Counted from the first letter of the stretch, positions 42,681-51,485 are shown. The stretch is DNA of 64,000 bases from JBMNFI01 sp050949225 (GCA_050949225.1 JBMNFI010000001.1:248001-312000), one strand, 5' to 3'. Numbers and translations: made by a program. Notes: a model not told the origin generated them from the sequence alone.

Positions 42681-44375
42681 TTATTCAGTCTTTTTTTTAG
42701 CCGTAGTTTTTTTCGCTGCAGCCTTTTTCGGCTGGGCTTTTTCAGCCTTTTCCGCTTTTTCAGTATCTGCAGCCTTTTTAGCCGTGGTTTTTTTCGCCGC
42801 GGCCTTTTTGGGCTGAGCTTTTTCAGCTTTTTCTTCCTTTTCAGTGTCTGCAGCCTTTTTAGCCGTAGTTTTTTTCGCTGCGGCCTTTTTCGGCTGGGAT
42901 TTTTCAGCTTTTTCTGCCTTTTTAGTATCTGCAGCCTTTTTAGCCGTGGTTTTTTTCGCTGCGGCCTTTTTCGGCTCATCAGTGGCATCAAGCGCATCAA
43001 CAGCCTCCTGAGCTGCTGCCGCTTCGGCAGCAATTTTTGCAGCGGCTTCCGCCTCGGCTTGCTCTTTAGTGACATGTTCCACTGTTACAACGGCATTATC
43101 GTAAATAAATTTGCCGGCTTTATTGCAGAAAATATTTTCTTTAAGCTCATCCATAGCCTTATTTTTCTCCAAAGTATTACGAATGGAGATAGGATCCTGC
43201 CAAGCTTTTTCAGCCATCAAATTAATCTGCTTATCAATATCCTCTTCGGTAACCTCTAAACCCTCTGCCACAGATAAAGCATGCAATACCAATTGCATCT
43301 CCAGCTCCTGCTCAGCCTGCTCATAATATTCTTTTTTCAGATCATCTCTGGTCATTTTGGCATAAGTAAGATAGTCATCAAACTTAATCCCCTGGTCAGC
43401 AAATTTATATTCTAATTCCATAATAATGCTGTCCAGTTTTTCGGAGATCATTTTGGACGGCACCTCAACCTCGGAGTTTTTAACTACCGTCTCTACCGCC
43501 TGCGCCACAGCAAGACCATCGGCTTCGCTGTCTTTATCTTCGGTGAGTGTTTTTTTCACATCAGCCAAAAAGTCTTCCACCGATTCACAATCCTCAGTCA
43601 CTTGATTGACTAAATCCATGTCCAGCTCAGGCAGATATTTTCTGTTTATTCTATCCAAAATCACTTGAAATTTGGCAGCTTTGCCGGCCAAATTAGCCCG
43701 CGGATAATCTTGAGGAAAGGTCACCTCAATGTCTTTTTCTTCACCTTTTTTCATGCCCATAACCTGCTCTTCAAAGCCGGGAATAAAGGCACCGGAACCG
43801 ATTTCCAAAGGATAATCCTTGGCATCTCCGCCTTTAAAAGGTTGACCATCGACAAAACCTTTAAAATCAATCATCGCAGTGTCGCCCTTTTCTACCACCG
43901 CATCTTCAGGAGCACGCTCCGTGCGTACCAAGCGCTCACGAACTTTGGTGACTTCCGCATCCAGATCTTCCTCTGTGACCTCATAAACACGCTTGGTCAA
44001 AGGAAGTTTTTTATATTCACCCAGCTTGACCTCCGGCCTGGTGATAATTTCGGCAGTGAAGATCACCGGTTTATCCACTTCCATCTGCTTAATATCGATA
44101 TCAGGACGAGCCATCGGGATAATCTCATGCTCTTTTATAGCCTTTTCGTAGGCTTCCATGACGATTTCTTCCAAAGCTTCCTCTAAAATTGCTTCGCCAC
44201 CTACAAATTGTAACAAAATGTGGTAAGGGGCTTTGCCTTTGCGAAAACCGGGGATATTGACCTTGGGGGCAATTTTTCTGGCCGCATTTTTCATTTTAGG
44301 CTCTACCTCGGCCATCTCGACCTCGATTTCCAGAATAACCTGGCTTTTTTCGCCTGGACTTGCTTGAGATTTCAT
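42681..44375 (-). CDS. tig: trigger factor with a histone-H1-like C-terminal tail
   Basis: Trigger factor binds the ribosome at the peptide exit and folds nascent chains. The first 434 residues have normal architecture: the ribosome-binding loop in GFRKGKAPYHIL near residue 47, the prolyl isomerase domain with DTAMIDFKGFVDGQPF near 165-180, and the helical arms. The product is 564 residues, about 130 more than usual. The extra tail starts with an Ala/Glu-rich helix and continues with three 27-residue repeats and a partial fourth (residues 468-564), each with PKKAAAKKTTAKKAADT and EKAEK. This resembles histone H1 tails. AAGGAGG precedes the ATG. Confidence 0.96.
   Translation of the reverse strand: MKSQASPGEKSQVILEIEVEMAEVEPKMKNAARKIAPKVNIPGFRKGKAPYHILLQFVGGEAILEEALEEIVMEAYEKAIKEHEIIPMARPDIDIKQMEVDKPVIFTAEIITRPEVKLGEYKKLPLTKRVYEVTEEDLDAEVTKVRERLVRTERAPEDAVVEKGDTAMIDFKGFVDGQPFKGGDAKDYPLEIGSGAFIPGFEEQVMGMKKGEEKDIEVTFPQDYPRANLAGKAAKFQVILDRINRKYLPELDMDLVNQVTEDCESVEDFLADVKKTLTEDKDSEADGLAVAQAVETVVKNSEVEVPSKMISEKLDSIIMELEYKFADQGIKFDDYLTYAKMTRDDLKKEYYEQAEQELEMQLVLHALSVAEGLEVTEEDIDKQINLMAEKAWQDPISIRNTLEKNKAMDELKENIFCNKAGKFIYDNAVVTVEHVTKEQAEAEAAAKIAAEAAAAQEAVDALDATDEPKKAAAKKTTAKKAADTKKAEKAEKSQPKKAAAKKTTAKKAADTEKEEKAEKAQPKKAAAKKTTAKKAADTEKAEKAEKAQPKKAAAKKTTAKKKTE
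42684..42974 (-). repeat. 81-bp coding repeats (3 full and 1 partial) in tig
   Basis: Each unit encodes 27 residues beginning with PKKAAAKKTT and ending in Gln. The units differ at a few codons (third positions, plus KKAEKAEKS, EKEEKAEKA and EKAEKAEKA variants), so the array is not brand new but is still highly similar. Confidence 0.92.
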
Positions 44376-44481
44376 TCATTTTCCTCCTTAAACATCAACT
44401 TATTCTTTAATTAAAATAATCCAAATTTATATATTCTCTGTAATTTGACAATCTCCTGCAGATTTTGCCGTTTATTCGTGT

Positions 44482-45333
44482 TTATTCATAGAGTTTGCTT
44501 AAAAGATCGATTTCTCGAGCGTACCCTGCCACATCCGTCGGTGTTTCTAAAATAAACGGCAAATTACGCAAAGAGGGATGATTGATAATTCTTTTAATGG
44601 CATCCAAGCCCAGCGTACCGGCACCGATCAGCTCGTGGCGGTCTTTACGGCTGCCCAAAGGATTTTTACTGTCATTCAGGTGAATAACTCGTAAATGCTC
44701 CAAACCGATCAGCTCATCAAACTCTTTCAGCACACCATCCAGATTTTCAACAAGATCATAACCGGCATCATAAACATGGCAGGTATCAAGACAGATGCCA
44801 ACCTTATCCGCCAACTTAACCCCTGCTCTGATCTGAGCTAATTCCGCAAAGCTTTTGCCTACTTCGCTCCCTCTGCCGGCCATCGTTTCCAATAAAACCA
44901 TGGTCGATTGCTCGGCGGTCAAAACCTGATTCAAAAATTCACAGATCAATTCAATTCCTCGTGAAACCCCCTGCTTAACATGGCTTCCGGGATGAAAATT
45001 ATAATAATTTCCCGGTAAATGCTCCAAACGTGCCAAATCATCCCGCATCAAGCTGACGGCAAAACCGCGCAAATTCTTTTTGTCCGAACAGGGATTCATG
45101 GTATAAGGTGCATGCGCCACCACCGGTGCAAAGGAGTGCTTTTGCAAAAAGTCGGATAAAGCGGTAATATCCGCCACATCCAGCGGTTTAGCTCGTCCGC
45201 CTTGAGGACTTCTGGTGAAAAACTGCAAGGTATTAGCCTTGATATCAAGAGCCGTTTTTCCCATCTGTAAATAACCGGCGGCAGCCGATAAATGACAACC
45301 TATTTTTAAAATGCTTTTCTGCTGATTATTCAT
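44482..45333 (-). CDS. nfo: endonuclease IV (AP endonuclease)
   Basis: Nfo cleaves DNA at abasic sites in base excision repair, using three zinc ions. The 283-residue product is a TIM barrel with family marks IGCHLSAAAGY near residue 11, FTRSPQGGRAK, VVAHAPYTMNPC near 72, NFHPGSHV near 112, LLETMAGRGSEVG near 150, GICLDTCHVYDAGYD near 178 and HLNDSKNPLGSRKDRHE near 215. Length is typical. It is on the same strand as the small membrane protein gene upstream, separated by a triple repeat. Confidence 0.96.
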   Translation of the reverse strand: MNNQQKSILKIGCHLSAAAGYLQMGKTALDIKANTLQFFTRSPQGGRAKPLDVADITALSDFLQKHSFAPVVAHAPYTMNPCSDKKNLRGFAVSLMRDDLARLEHLPGNYYNFHPGSHVKQGVSRGIELICEFLNQVLTAEQSTMVLLETMAGRGSEVGKSFAELAQIRAGVKLADKVGICLDTCHVYDAGYDLVENLDGVLKEFDELIGLEHLRVIHLNDSKNPLGSRKDRHELIGAGTLGLDAIKRIINHPSLRNLPFILETPTDVAGYAREIDLLSKLYE

Positions 45334-45344
45334 AAACTATCCTA

Positions 45345-45386
45345 TTCTATGTTTATTTTTCTATGTTTATTGTTCTATGTTTGTTT
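45345..45386. repeat. 14-bp tandem repeat, three copies
   Basis: TTCTATGTTTATTT, TTCTATGTTTATTG and TTCTATGTTTGTTT follow one another between nfo and the membrane protein gene, with one or two differences per copy. Confidence 0.92.
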
Positions 45387-45387
45387 T

Positions 45388-45834
45388 TTAACGCCGCTTT
45401 TTAGGGCGGCGAGCCTGCTGATTGTTTTTTTCGATATCATCCTCATCTGCGGACTTTGGCAAAGGTATTTTGCGTAAGGCCTTGACAGAAAAAAAGACAG
45501 ATAAAAGCAAAATGATCAAGGTGACAATGATATAAGATTTGATCACCCAGAAAAAACCGTTAAAGGGTGCCAGTAAAAAGCCCGTAACGGTAGTCGCCAG
45601 ACCCACCAGATCCAAAAGCGTCACAATTATCATCAGATTCCAAAAAAGACTACTGTAGATCCGCAAACCAATACTGCGGCGGCTGCCTTTGGTAAACAGC
45701 AGCCAAAATAAAATAAAACCCAGAGTAACCAGTAAGTTTTGCCAGGAAGCATCACCGGCCGGCACTGCCGCAAAATTATACCAAATGGCAGCTCCGCTGA
45801 ACACAAGAGAGATCACTATCGCTACAGCACGCAT
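45388..45834 (-). CDS. small membrane protein of unknown function
   Basis: The 148-residue product has about four membrane segments (AVAIVISLVFSGAAIWYNF, NLLVTLGFILFWLLFT, LFWNLMIIVTLLDLVGLA and YIIVTLIILLLSVFFSV) and a charged, basic C-terminus (DEDDIEKNNQQARRPKKRR). No family motif is recognised. It could be an accessory membrane protein; neighbours (nfo downstream, panD upstream) do not suggest a job. Confidence 0.75.
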   Translation of the reverse strand: MRAVAIVISLVFSGAAIWYNFAAVPAGDASWQNLLVTLGFILFWLLFTKGSRRSIGLRIYSSLFWNLMIIVTLLDLVGLATTVTGFLLAPFNGFFWVIKSYIIVTLIILLLSVFFSVKALRKIPLPKSADEDDIEKNNQQARRPKKRR

Positions 45835-45958
45835 ACTTCACCTTCTCAAACTGTTGATTATATAGATCGCTGATCCTCTGACAATATTAATTATCTTTAC
45901 TATAACATTTACCAAAAGACTTGTCCATAAATATCTACCGCTAGCAGCAGAGATTTTC

Positions 45959-45988
45959 TTGACGAAGGCGGTCTTTCTATGCTAAAAT
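45959..45988 (+). promoter_or_regulatory. plus-strand promoter of a candidate small RNA
   Basis: TTGACG (45959-45964), 18 nt, TAAAAT (45983-45988) with TG one base before the -10 box. No plus-strand gene follows before panD, which is on the other strand. Confidence 0.6.
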
Positions 45989-45994
45989 TAGCGC

Positions 45995-46094
45995 ATCACT
46001 CAAAAAGGTGTCAGCTTTTAAAAATGAGCTGACCTTTTGGCCAGCACAGTTTTTAAACCTTCTCTGCATAAAAAAACGACCGAGCGGTCGTTTT
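45995..46094 (+). ncRNA. candidate small RNA, about 100 nt
   Basis: From the predicted start at 45995 the transcript would form a 12-bp hairpin with a 2-nt bulge (AAAAGG-TG-TCAGCT with AGCTGACCTTTT, 46003-46038), an unpaired C/U-rich stretch including CCTTCTCTGC (46058-46067), and a perfect terminator at 46070-46094. There is no open reading frame of note. This is a prediction from layout only. Confidence 0.4.
46070..46094. terminator. bidirectional terminator at the panD stop
   Basis: AAAACGACCG-AG-CGGTCGTTTT is a perfect palindrome that overlaps the panD stop codon; it can end panD on the minus strand and the candidate small RNA on the plus strand. Confidence 0.9.
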
Positions 46095-46446
46095 ATTCCG
46101 TGATAATTTTATTATCTTGATCGACATGTACAACCCGTCTTTTCAGATCCAAAAGCTCTTTTTCTTCTATCCAGCAATAAGTCAGAATAATCACCAGATC
46201 CCCGGGCTGCGCCAATCTGGCCGCGGCGCCATTTAAGCAGACATCACCGCTGTGCGGTCTGCCGGAAATAACATAAGTTTCCATACGAGCCCCTGTATTA
46301 ATATTTAAAACATGGACCTTTTCCATTTCATTAATGCCGGCGGCGCTCATCAGCTCCGGATCCAGCGTAATGCTGCCGACATAATTCAAGTTGGCATCAG
46401 TCACAGTGGCACGATGAATTTTTGATTTCAACATATTAATAAACAT
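46093..46446 (-). CDS. panD: aspartate 1-decarboxylase
   Basis: PanD makes beta-alanine for pantothenate and coenzyme A. The 117-residue product has the family start MLKSKIHRATVTDANLNYVG and cleaves itself between Gly and Ser in NYVGSITLD (about residues 24-25) to form the pyruvoyl group. ISGRPHSGDVCLNGAAARL near residue 60 and the LVIILTYC stretch complete the family pattern. The gene appears alone, without panB or panC nearby. Its ribosome site (GGTGAT) is weak. Confidence 0.95.
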   Translation of the reverse strand: MFINMLKSKIHRATVTDANLNYVGSITLDPELMSAAGINEMEKVHVLNINTGARMETYVISGRPHSGDVCLNGAAARLAQPGDLVIILTYCWIEEKELLDLKRRVVHVDQDNKIITE

Positions 46447-46467
46447 TTAAATCACCAGCTTTTTTAT

Positions 46468-46498
46468 GTGGAATGTATTTACGTGGATTGTATTATAC
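46468..46498. repeat. imperfect 15/16-bp tandem duplication between panD and aroE
   Basis: GTGGAATGTATTTAC (46468-46482) is followed by GTGGATTGTATTATAC (46483-46498). Confidence 0.8.
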
Positions 46499-46553
46499 TA
46501 TATTTTTTCCGTTTTTGCAAATTATTATCTCGTTAATTATTAAAGGAGCGACC

Positions 46554-47465
46554 ATGATGACAAAAAAACCGCCAGCAGCACCAAAACCGGCGCCTTTAAC
46601 CGACCTTTCCTTTGCGGTAATTGGCGATCCGATCGCTCACAGTCTTTCTCCCTTTATTCACAACTTTCTCTATCAAATTTATGATCTATCTGCCGATTAT
46701 CAGGCAATAAAAGTCGCCAAAGGTCGGCTTAAAGAAGATTTTTGGCCGCTTTTGCTAAATAAGCGCTTGCACGGGTTTAATGTTACCATGCCGCATAAAA
46801 AAGACATTATTCCCTTTTTAGAGCAGCTTTCCGAGGAATCTCGGCTCATCGAATCTGTCAACACCGTCATCCGCACTCCTCAAGGCTTAAAAGGTTTTTC
46901 CACCGATGGCGCCGGTTTTTTGCGCTCGCTGGCGGCACAAGGCCTGCAAAAAAAAGGCGGCAAAGCCGTCCTTTTCGGCAGTGGCGGCGCGGCGGCCGCT
47001 TTGACTTTGGCTTGGAGTCGTCAGATGCAAGCTCCACTGACTATTATTGCTCGTTCGCCGCAGAAAGCGCAAGCCTTTTTGGCTAAAATCCCGCAACAGC
47101 AAGCAAAGGTGCAGCTGCTGCCTTGGGAAAAAGAATACTTTTCTCAGGCGCTTTGTGATGCCACTTTGCTGGTCAACACCACGCCTTTAGGCATGCAAGG
47201 CAAAGCGGCGGATTTTAGCGATTTTAACGATTTTTCCTTTCTGACCCAGCTGGCACCGCAAGCTTTGGTCTACGACCTGATTTACCAGCCACGGCAGACC
47301 ACTCTTTTGCAAAAGGCCTCTGCCCTGGGTTATCGCACGCTTAACGGTATCGATATGCTGATTTATCAAGCACTGGAAGCCTTCACGCTGATGACCGGAC
47401 AAACAACCAGTGACCATGATAAGGAAGTTATTGTGCGGGCTTTGACGGATCAAGGTCTAATTTAG
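46554..47465 (+). CDS. aroE: shikimate dehydrogenase
   Basis: AroE reduces 3-dehydroshikimate to shikimate with NADPH. The 303-residue product, from ATG 46554 behind AAAGGAG, has the shikimate site IGDPIAHSLSPFIHN, the catalytic Lys in NVTMPHKKDIIPF, and the nucleotide loop VLFGSGGAAAALTL near residue 145. A Pro/Ala-rich leader (KKPPAAPKPAPL) precedes the core. It is the only aro gene here on the plus strand; its 3' end overlaps that of aroK by 38 bp in a convergent arrangement. Confidence 0.95.
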   Translation: MMTKKPPAAPKPAPLTDLSFAVIGDPIAHSLSPFIHNFLYQIYDLSADYQAIKVAKGRLKEDFWPLLLNKRLHGFNVTMPHKKDIIPFLEQLSEESRLIESVNTVIRTPQGLKGFSTDGAGFLRSLAAQGLQKKGGKAVLFGSGGAAAALTLAWSRQMQAPLTIIARSPQKAQAFLAKIPQQQAKVQLLPWEKEYFSQALCDATLLVNTTPLGMQGKAADFSDFNDFSFLTQLAPQALVYDLIYQPRQTTLLQKASALGYRTLNGIDMLIYQALEAFTLMTGQTTSDHDKEVIVRALTDQGLI

Positions 47466-47964
47466 ACTGCAGCAACTCCGTTAAAGAGTTAACCGCCTGA
47501 TCTCGTCGCCCTTTACTGATAAACTCCAGATCACAAGCTTTTTTATACAAAGGATAACGTTTTTCAAACATTTTAAGCAGTCGATTGCGTGTATCATGCT
47601 GCAAAAGTGGGCGTTTATTTGTCTTAAGCGTTTGCAAAATTAAACGAGGCGGACGATTAATAAAAACGATCAAGCCGCCCTTTTTCATCAAGCGCACATT
47701 CTCCGCTTTTATCACCGCTCCGCCGCCGGTGGCCACTATCAGACCTTTTTGCTCTAAGGTCTTTTTTAATTCCTGCGTTTCCAGCTGACGAAAATGCTCT
47801 TCACCGGCCTGGGGGTCGGAAAAAATATCGACAATTGATCTTTTGGCGGTTTTTTCCACCGCTCGATCTAAATCATGATAAGTTAAATCAAGCCTTTTGG
47901 CTACCTTTTTGGCTAAAAAAGATTTACCACAACCCGGCATGCCAATCAGATAAATATTATTCAT
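47428..47964 (-). CDS. aroK: shikimate kinase
   Basis: AroK phosphorylates shikimate. The 178-residue product starts at ATG 47964 (MNNIYLIGMPGCGKS), overlapping the pheA stop by 8 bp, and has the P-loop GMPGCGKSFLAKKVA, the shikimate-binding DLDRAVEKTAKRSI near residue 33 and ATGGGAVIKAENVRLM near 77. It is the last gene of the aro operon. Its 3' end converges with and overlaps aroE. Confidence 0.94.
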   Translation of the reverse strand: MNNIYLIGMPGCGKSFLAKKVAKRLDLTYHDLDRAVEKTAKRSIVDIFSDPQAGEEHFRQLETQELKKTLEQKGLIVATGGGAVIKAENVRLMKKGGLIVFINRPPRLILQTLKTNKRPLLQHDTRNRLLKMFEKRYPLYKKACDLEFISKGRRDQAVNSLTELLQSKLDLDPSKPAQ

Positions 47965-49090
47965 AAATCGCCGCCGCCTTTTCATAAATCCCCAAACAGC
48001 GGGAAAAATTCACCACAGGCTGCAGCTCTTTTTGTAAGTTTTCCACTTTTTCGGCGCTAAAATCGCCCTCTAAATCTACAAAAAAACGGTACTCAAAATA
48101 GCTGCCCCGCACGGGACGAGATTCCAAATGCGTCAAATTATAGCCACCCGCGGCAAAACAACCCAAAACACGATGTAAAACACCTGGTAGATGGGTCAAT
48201 CTGAAAGACAGCGTGGTTTTATTGCCTTGTTTTTGAGCTTGATCTCGGGCGGCGAACACAAAAAAGCGGGTATGATTGCCGTCCTCATCCTGAATATTTT
48301 GTGCCGCCACAGCTAAACCATAATACAGCCCCGCATGAGAAGAGGCAATCGCCGCTTGACTGGGATCGGCGGCATTTTTGACATATTGAGCGCTTAAAGC
48401 CGTGTTATGATGCGGTATCAGCTGCCAGGCGGGATATTGAGATAAAAATTCTTGACACTGCTTAAAGCCCTGCTCATGGGAATAAACAGTCTTAATATCC
48501 GCCAGCTGTGCCTGGGGCAGAATCAATAGCTGATGCCGGATCGGGATCAGCACCTCACCGATCACGGTCACAGGGTAATTATCCAAAATATCGTACACTT
48601 GATTAATCGAACCGGTGGTAGAGTTTTCAACAGGCAAAACGCCGTAGCCAACCTTTTGCGACAGCACTGCTGCCAGCACCTCATCAAAATCAAGGCAAGC
48701 CTTACTCGAAAAATCCTCGCCAAAATAATTAATGAGCGCCTGATGACTGTAGGCACCGGGAACCCCCTGATAGGCGGCTTTTGCAACAGCCGCCACAGAT
48801 AAAGCAGGCGACTTTTGCGCTTTTACAGGCACGACATACTGCTCTTCTTTATTCAAATCCATTAAAGTTTGCCACAGCACTATCAGCTTATCGCTTAAGC
48901 TCCGATCATCCAGCCAAGCCAGCCGCTCCTTTAAAACCGCAGCTTCCCTGTGCGGATCATGAATAGGCAGGCCTGCCTGCTGTTTATAGCGGGCGACATC
49001 ATGAGCCAAATGCATTCTTTCCTCAAACAATTTGACCAGTTGGCGATCGATTTGATCGATTTCCTGACGGCATTGTTGTAAATCTTTCAT
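47957..49090 (-). CDS. pheA: bifunctional chorismate mutase / prephenate dehydratase (P-protein)
   Basis: This fused enzyme makes phenylpyruvate from chorismate. The 377-residue product has an AroQ-type chorismate mutase domain (residues 1-85, with CRQEIDQIDRQLVKLFEER), a prephenate dehydratase domain (about 105-280, with GVPGAYSHQALINYFG and YGVLPVENSTTGSINQVYDI) and a C-terminal ACT domain (LPGVLHRVLGCFAAGG, then ESRP), which binds Phe for feedback inhibition. It lies between aroC and aroK. No tyrA or trp genes are in the operon, so the branch served here is phenylalanine. Confidence 0.95.
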   Translation of the reverse strand: MKDLQQCRQEIDQIDRQLVKLFEERMHLAHDVARYKQQAGLPIHDPHREAAVLKERLAWLDDRSLSDKLIVLWQTLMDLNKEEQYVVPVKAQKSPALSVAAVAKAAYQGVPGAYSHQALINYFGEDFSSKACLDFDEVLAAVLSQKVGYGVLPVENSTTGSINQVYDILDNYPVTVIGEVLIPIRHQLLILPQAQLADIKTVYSHEQGFKQCQEFLSQYPAWQLIPHHNTALSAQYVKNAADPSQAAIASSHAGLYYGLAVAAQNIQDEDGNHTRFFVFAARDQAQKQGNKTTLSFRLTHLPGVLHRVLGCFAAGGYNLTHLESRPVRGSYFEYRFFVDLEGDFSAEKVENLQKELQPVVNFSRCLGIYEKAAAIYE

Positions 49091-49141
49091 AAGTGCATCT
49101 TTCCTCTGCTAATTATTCACCTATCTTTATTCCCCCGATTT

Positions 49142-50236
49142 TTATTCCGACAAAACCCTGCTCTTCATACTCAACCCGATATCACATAGAGCCAGCTGCA
49201 GGGCGGCTTCCACTGCAGCAACAGCTCGAGGGACAATACAAGGATCGTGACGACCTACAATAGAAAGCTCTGCCGGCTGCCCCGTTTTTGCATCCACTGT
49301 CTGCTGCTTTTTAGCAATCGAAGGGGTCGGTTTGATGGCCGCTCTGACCACTAAAGGCATGCCGTTGGTCAGGCCGCCGTTTAAACCGCCATTATGATTG
49401 GTAGCAGTTTTTACCTGCCCCTCTTCAATAATAAAAGCGTCATTAACTTCACTGCCGCGTCGGCGGGCCAGCTGAAAGCCGCTGCCAAATTCCACCCCTT
49501 TGACGGCACCAATGCTATATAATAATGAAGCAATCACACTTTCCACGCCGAAAAAGAGCGGATTTCCCCAGCCAGGCGGCAGATTAACCGCCGCACATTC
49601 GATAATGCCGCCCACAGAATCACCGTCAGCCTGAGCCGCCAAAATCGCCTCCTGCATGGGCCGCTCACGCTCTTTTGCCAGCAGCGGCCACGCTTGCCGG
49701 CGCAATTTTTCCAGTTCTTTGGCCTCAATCCGACAAGGATCAAAAAGTCGATCCTCCACCTGATCAATAGCGGCAATATGAGCGGCAACCACAATATTTT
49801 GCCGACTCAACCAGCTTTCTGCCAAGGCTCCTGCCAGCACCAAAGGCGCCGTCAAGCGGCCGGAAAAATGACCGCCGCCACGAGGATCATTGAAACCTCC
49901 ATAGCGCATTTTACCACTATAATCGGCATGTCCGGGACGCAATAAAGTCGTTTGATAATCCCCGCTTTTTCGATCATGGTTTCTGATCAGCGCCGCCAGC
50001 GGTGTCCCACAAGTTTTACCCTGATAAATTCCGGAGAGAAATTCCACCTGATCCGTTTCCCGGCGAGCCGTAGAAAAGGGGGTTTTCCCCGGAGCACGCC
50101 GAGCCATCGCCGCGGCGATTTTTTCTTCATCAAGCGGTAAACCCGCCGGTAAACCGCTGATAGTCATGCCCACTGCCGGGCCATGCGATTCACCAAAGAT
50201 GCTCATTTTAAGCACTTCACCCATAAAAACGCTCAT
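49142..50236 (-). CDS. aroC: chorismate synthase
   Basis: AroC converts EPSP to chorismate and needs reduced FMN. The 364-residue product has LKMSIFGESHGPAVGMTISG at its start, RRAPGKTPFSTARRETD near residue 45, RPGHADYSGKMRYG near 103, DPRGGGHFSGRLT near 120 and the C-terminal GRHDPCIVPRAVAAVEAAL near 330, all family signatures. The start at 50236 overlaps aroA by 20 bp; an internal ATG 12 bases later is a possible alternative. Confidence 0.96.
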   Translation of the reverse strand: MSVFMGEVLKMSIFGESHGPAVGMTISGLPAGLPLDEEKIAAAMARRAPGKTPFSTARRETDQVEFLSGIYQGKTCGTPLAALIRNHDRKSGDYQTTLLRPGHADYSGKMRYGGFNDPRGGGHFSGRLTAPLVLAGALAESWLSRQNIVVAAHIAAIDQVEDRLFDPCRIEAKELEKLRRQAWPLLAKERERPMQEAILAAQADGDSVGGIIECAAVNLPPGWGNPLFFGVESVIASLLYSIGAVKGVEFGSGFQLARRRGSEVNDAFIIEEGQVKTATNHNGGLNGGLTNGMPLVVRAAIKPTPSIAKKQQTVDAKTGQPAELSIVGRHDPCIVPRAVAAVEAALQLALCDIGLSMKSRVLSE

Positions 50237-51485
50237 GCGTCACACCCCCTAAAGCCGCATATTCTTGCCAAAATTGCGGTGCTGATTTGCTGACGCATTG
50301 CCACTCTGACAAAAGCAGCGGCTGGCGGCAAATTGTCGCGGCCACCGCCGCCGACATCGCAATCCGATGATCTCCCCAAGCCGAAACACGTCCGCCCTGC
50401 AGATAACCGCGGCCTTTAATCACCAGGCCATCCGTCGTTTCCCTCACCTCACCACCTAAAGTATTCAGAAGATCAGCCACCGCCGCCAAGCGATCACTTT
50501 CCTTAATACGCAGACGCTGAGCCCCTAAAATAGTGGTCGTTCCTGTAACTTTACAGGCTGCCACCGCCAATGGCGGCACTAAATCGGGCACTTGACAGGC
50601 GTCAATCACGCTGGAGGAAAGGGTGGCGGCTGTCATTTTTAATCCTTGAGGCAGCCTTTCCATTTGACCACCCATATTAACTAAAATGCGGCAGATGTCA
50701 CGATCACCCTGCAGACTTTTTGTATTCAAGCCGCCGCAGATAATATCACTGCCTAATAAACCCGCCGCCAAAAAGAAAGCGGCATGCGACCAATCGCCCT
50801 CCACCGTAAAATCAGCCGCTTGATAGGCGCCGGAGCGGATAATGATCTGCTGCTTCTCCCATTCAAGGCGAGCAGAAAAATTATGCAAAACCTCTTCTGT
50901 TAAGCGCACATAGCCCACCGACTGCAGCGAGCCGATGATTTCTATTTGCGAATCCTCCGCCAATAGCGGTAAAGCCAGCATCAGACCGCTTATATACTGA
51001 CTGGAGACATTACCGGCCAGCCGATAAGTACCTGCTTGCAGCTGCCCTGTGACCAATAAGCCCGCCTGGGTACGCTTAATTTGGGCGCCGCCCTGATTAA
51101 GCGCTTCCAAGTACAGACCCAGAGGACGCTCTAAAAGCCGCCCTTGACCCGTAAACAGCACTTCTATGCCTAAAGCTGCCGCCAAAGGCAGTAAAAACCG
51201 TAAGGTTGAGCCAGATTCCCGGCAATCCACTTCGGCCGCCGCCACCGGAGAAAGGCCTCCTTGCACCAGCAAACCGTCGGCCGTTTCCGTAAATTTTGCC
51301 AGACCCAAAGATTTTAAAGCCGTTTGCGTGGCTGTAATATCTACTGATGTGCCTAAATTTTTAATCAGAGAATTGCCTTTGGCCAGCGCCGCACAAATTA
51401 AGGCTCGATGAGATAACGATTTAGAAGGTTGGATGGTTAAGCTGCCGGCTAATTTTTGCGGTTCAATTAACAACCTGCTAGTCAT
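50217..51485 (-). CDS. aroA: 5-enolpyruvylshikimate-3-phosphate synthase
   Basis: AroA joins phosphoenolpyruvate and shikimate 3-phosphate. The 422-residue product has the double-barrel landmarks QPSKSLSHRALICAALAKG (residues 19-37), DCRESGSTLRFLLPLAAALG near 85, GNVSSQYISGLMLALPLLA near 160 and IKESDRLAAVADLL near 340. The G-to-A change at the glyphosate-sensitive GNAGTA-type loop (here RESGSTLRF) places it in the class II-like group, as in other Clostridia. It overlaps aroB by 8 bp and aroC by 20 bp. Confidence 0.94.
   Translation of the reverse strand: MTSRLLIEPQKLAGSLTIQPSKSLSHRALICAALAKGNSLIKNLGTSVDITATQTALKSLGLAKFTETADGLLVQGGLSPVAAAEVDCRESGSTLRFLLPLAAALGIEVLFTGQGRLLERPLGLYLEALNQGGAQIKRTQAGLLVTGQLQAGTYRLAGNVSSQYISGLMLALPLLAEDSQIEIIGSLQSVGYVRLTEEVLHNFSARLEWEKQQIIIRSGAYQAADFTVEGDWSHAAFFLAAGLLGSDIICGGLNTKSLQGDRDICRILVNMGGQMERLPQGLKMTAATLSSSVIDACQVPDLVPPLAVAACKVTGTTTILGAQRLRIKESDRLAAVADLLNTLGGEVRETTDGLVIKGRGYLQGGRVSAWGDHRIAMSAAVAATICRQPLLLSEWQCVSKSAPQFWQEYAALGGVTHERFYG

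Noticed and set aside
42674..43075. A 133-codon very basic frame on the minus strand inside the tig tail
   Set aside because: It is a phase-shifted reading of the Lys/Ala-coding repeats; tig itself is open through the whole region and has a normal start and domain order.
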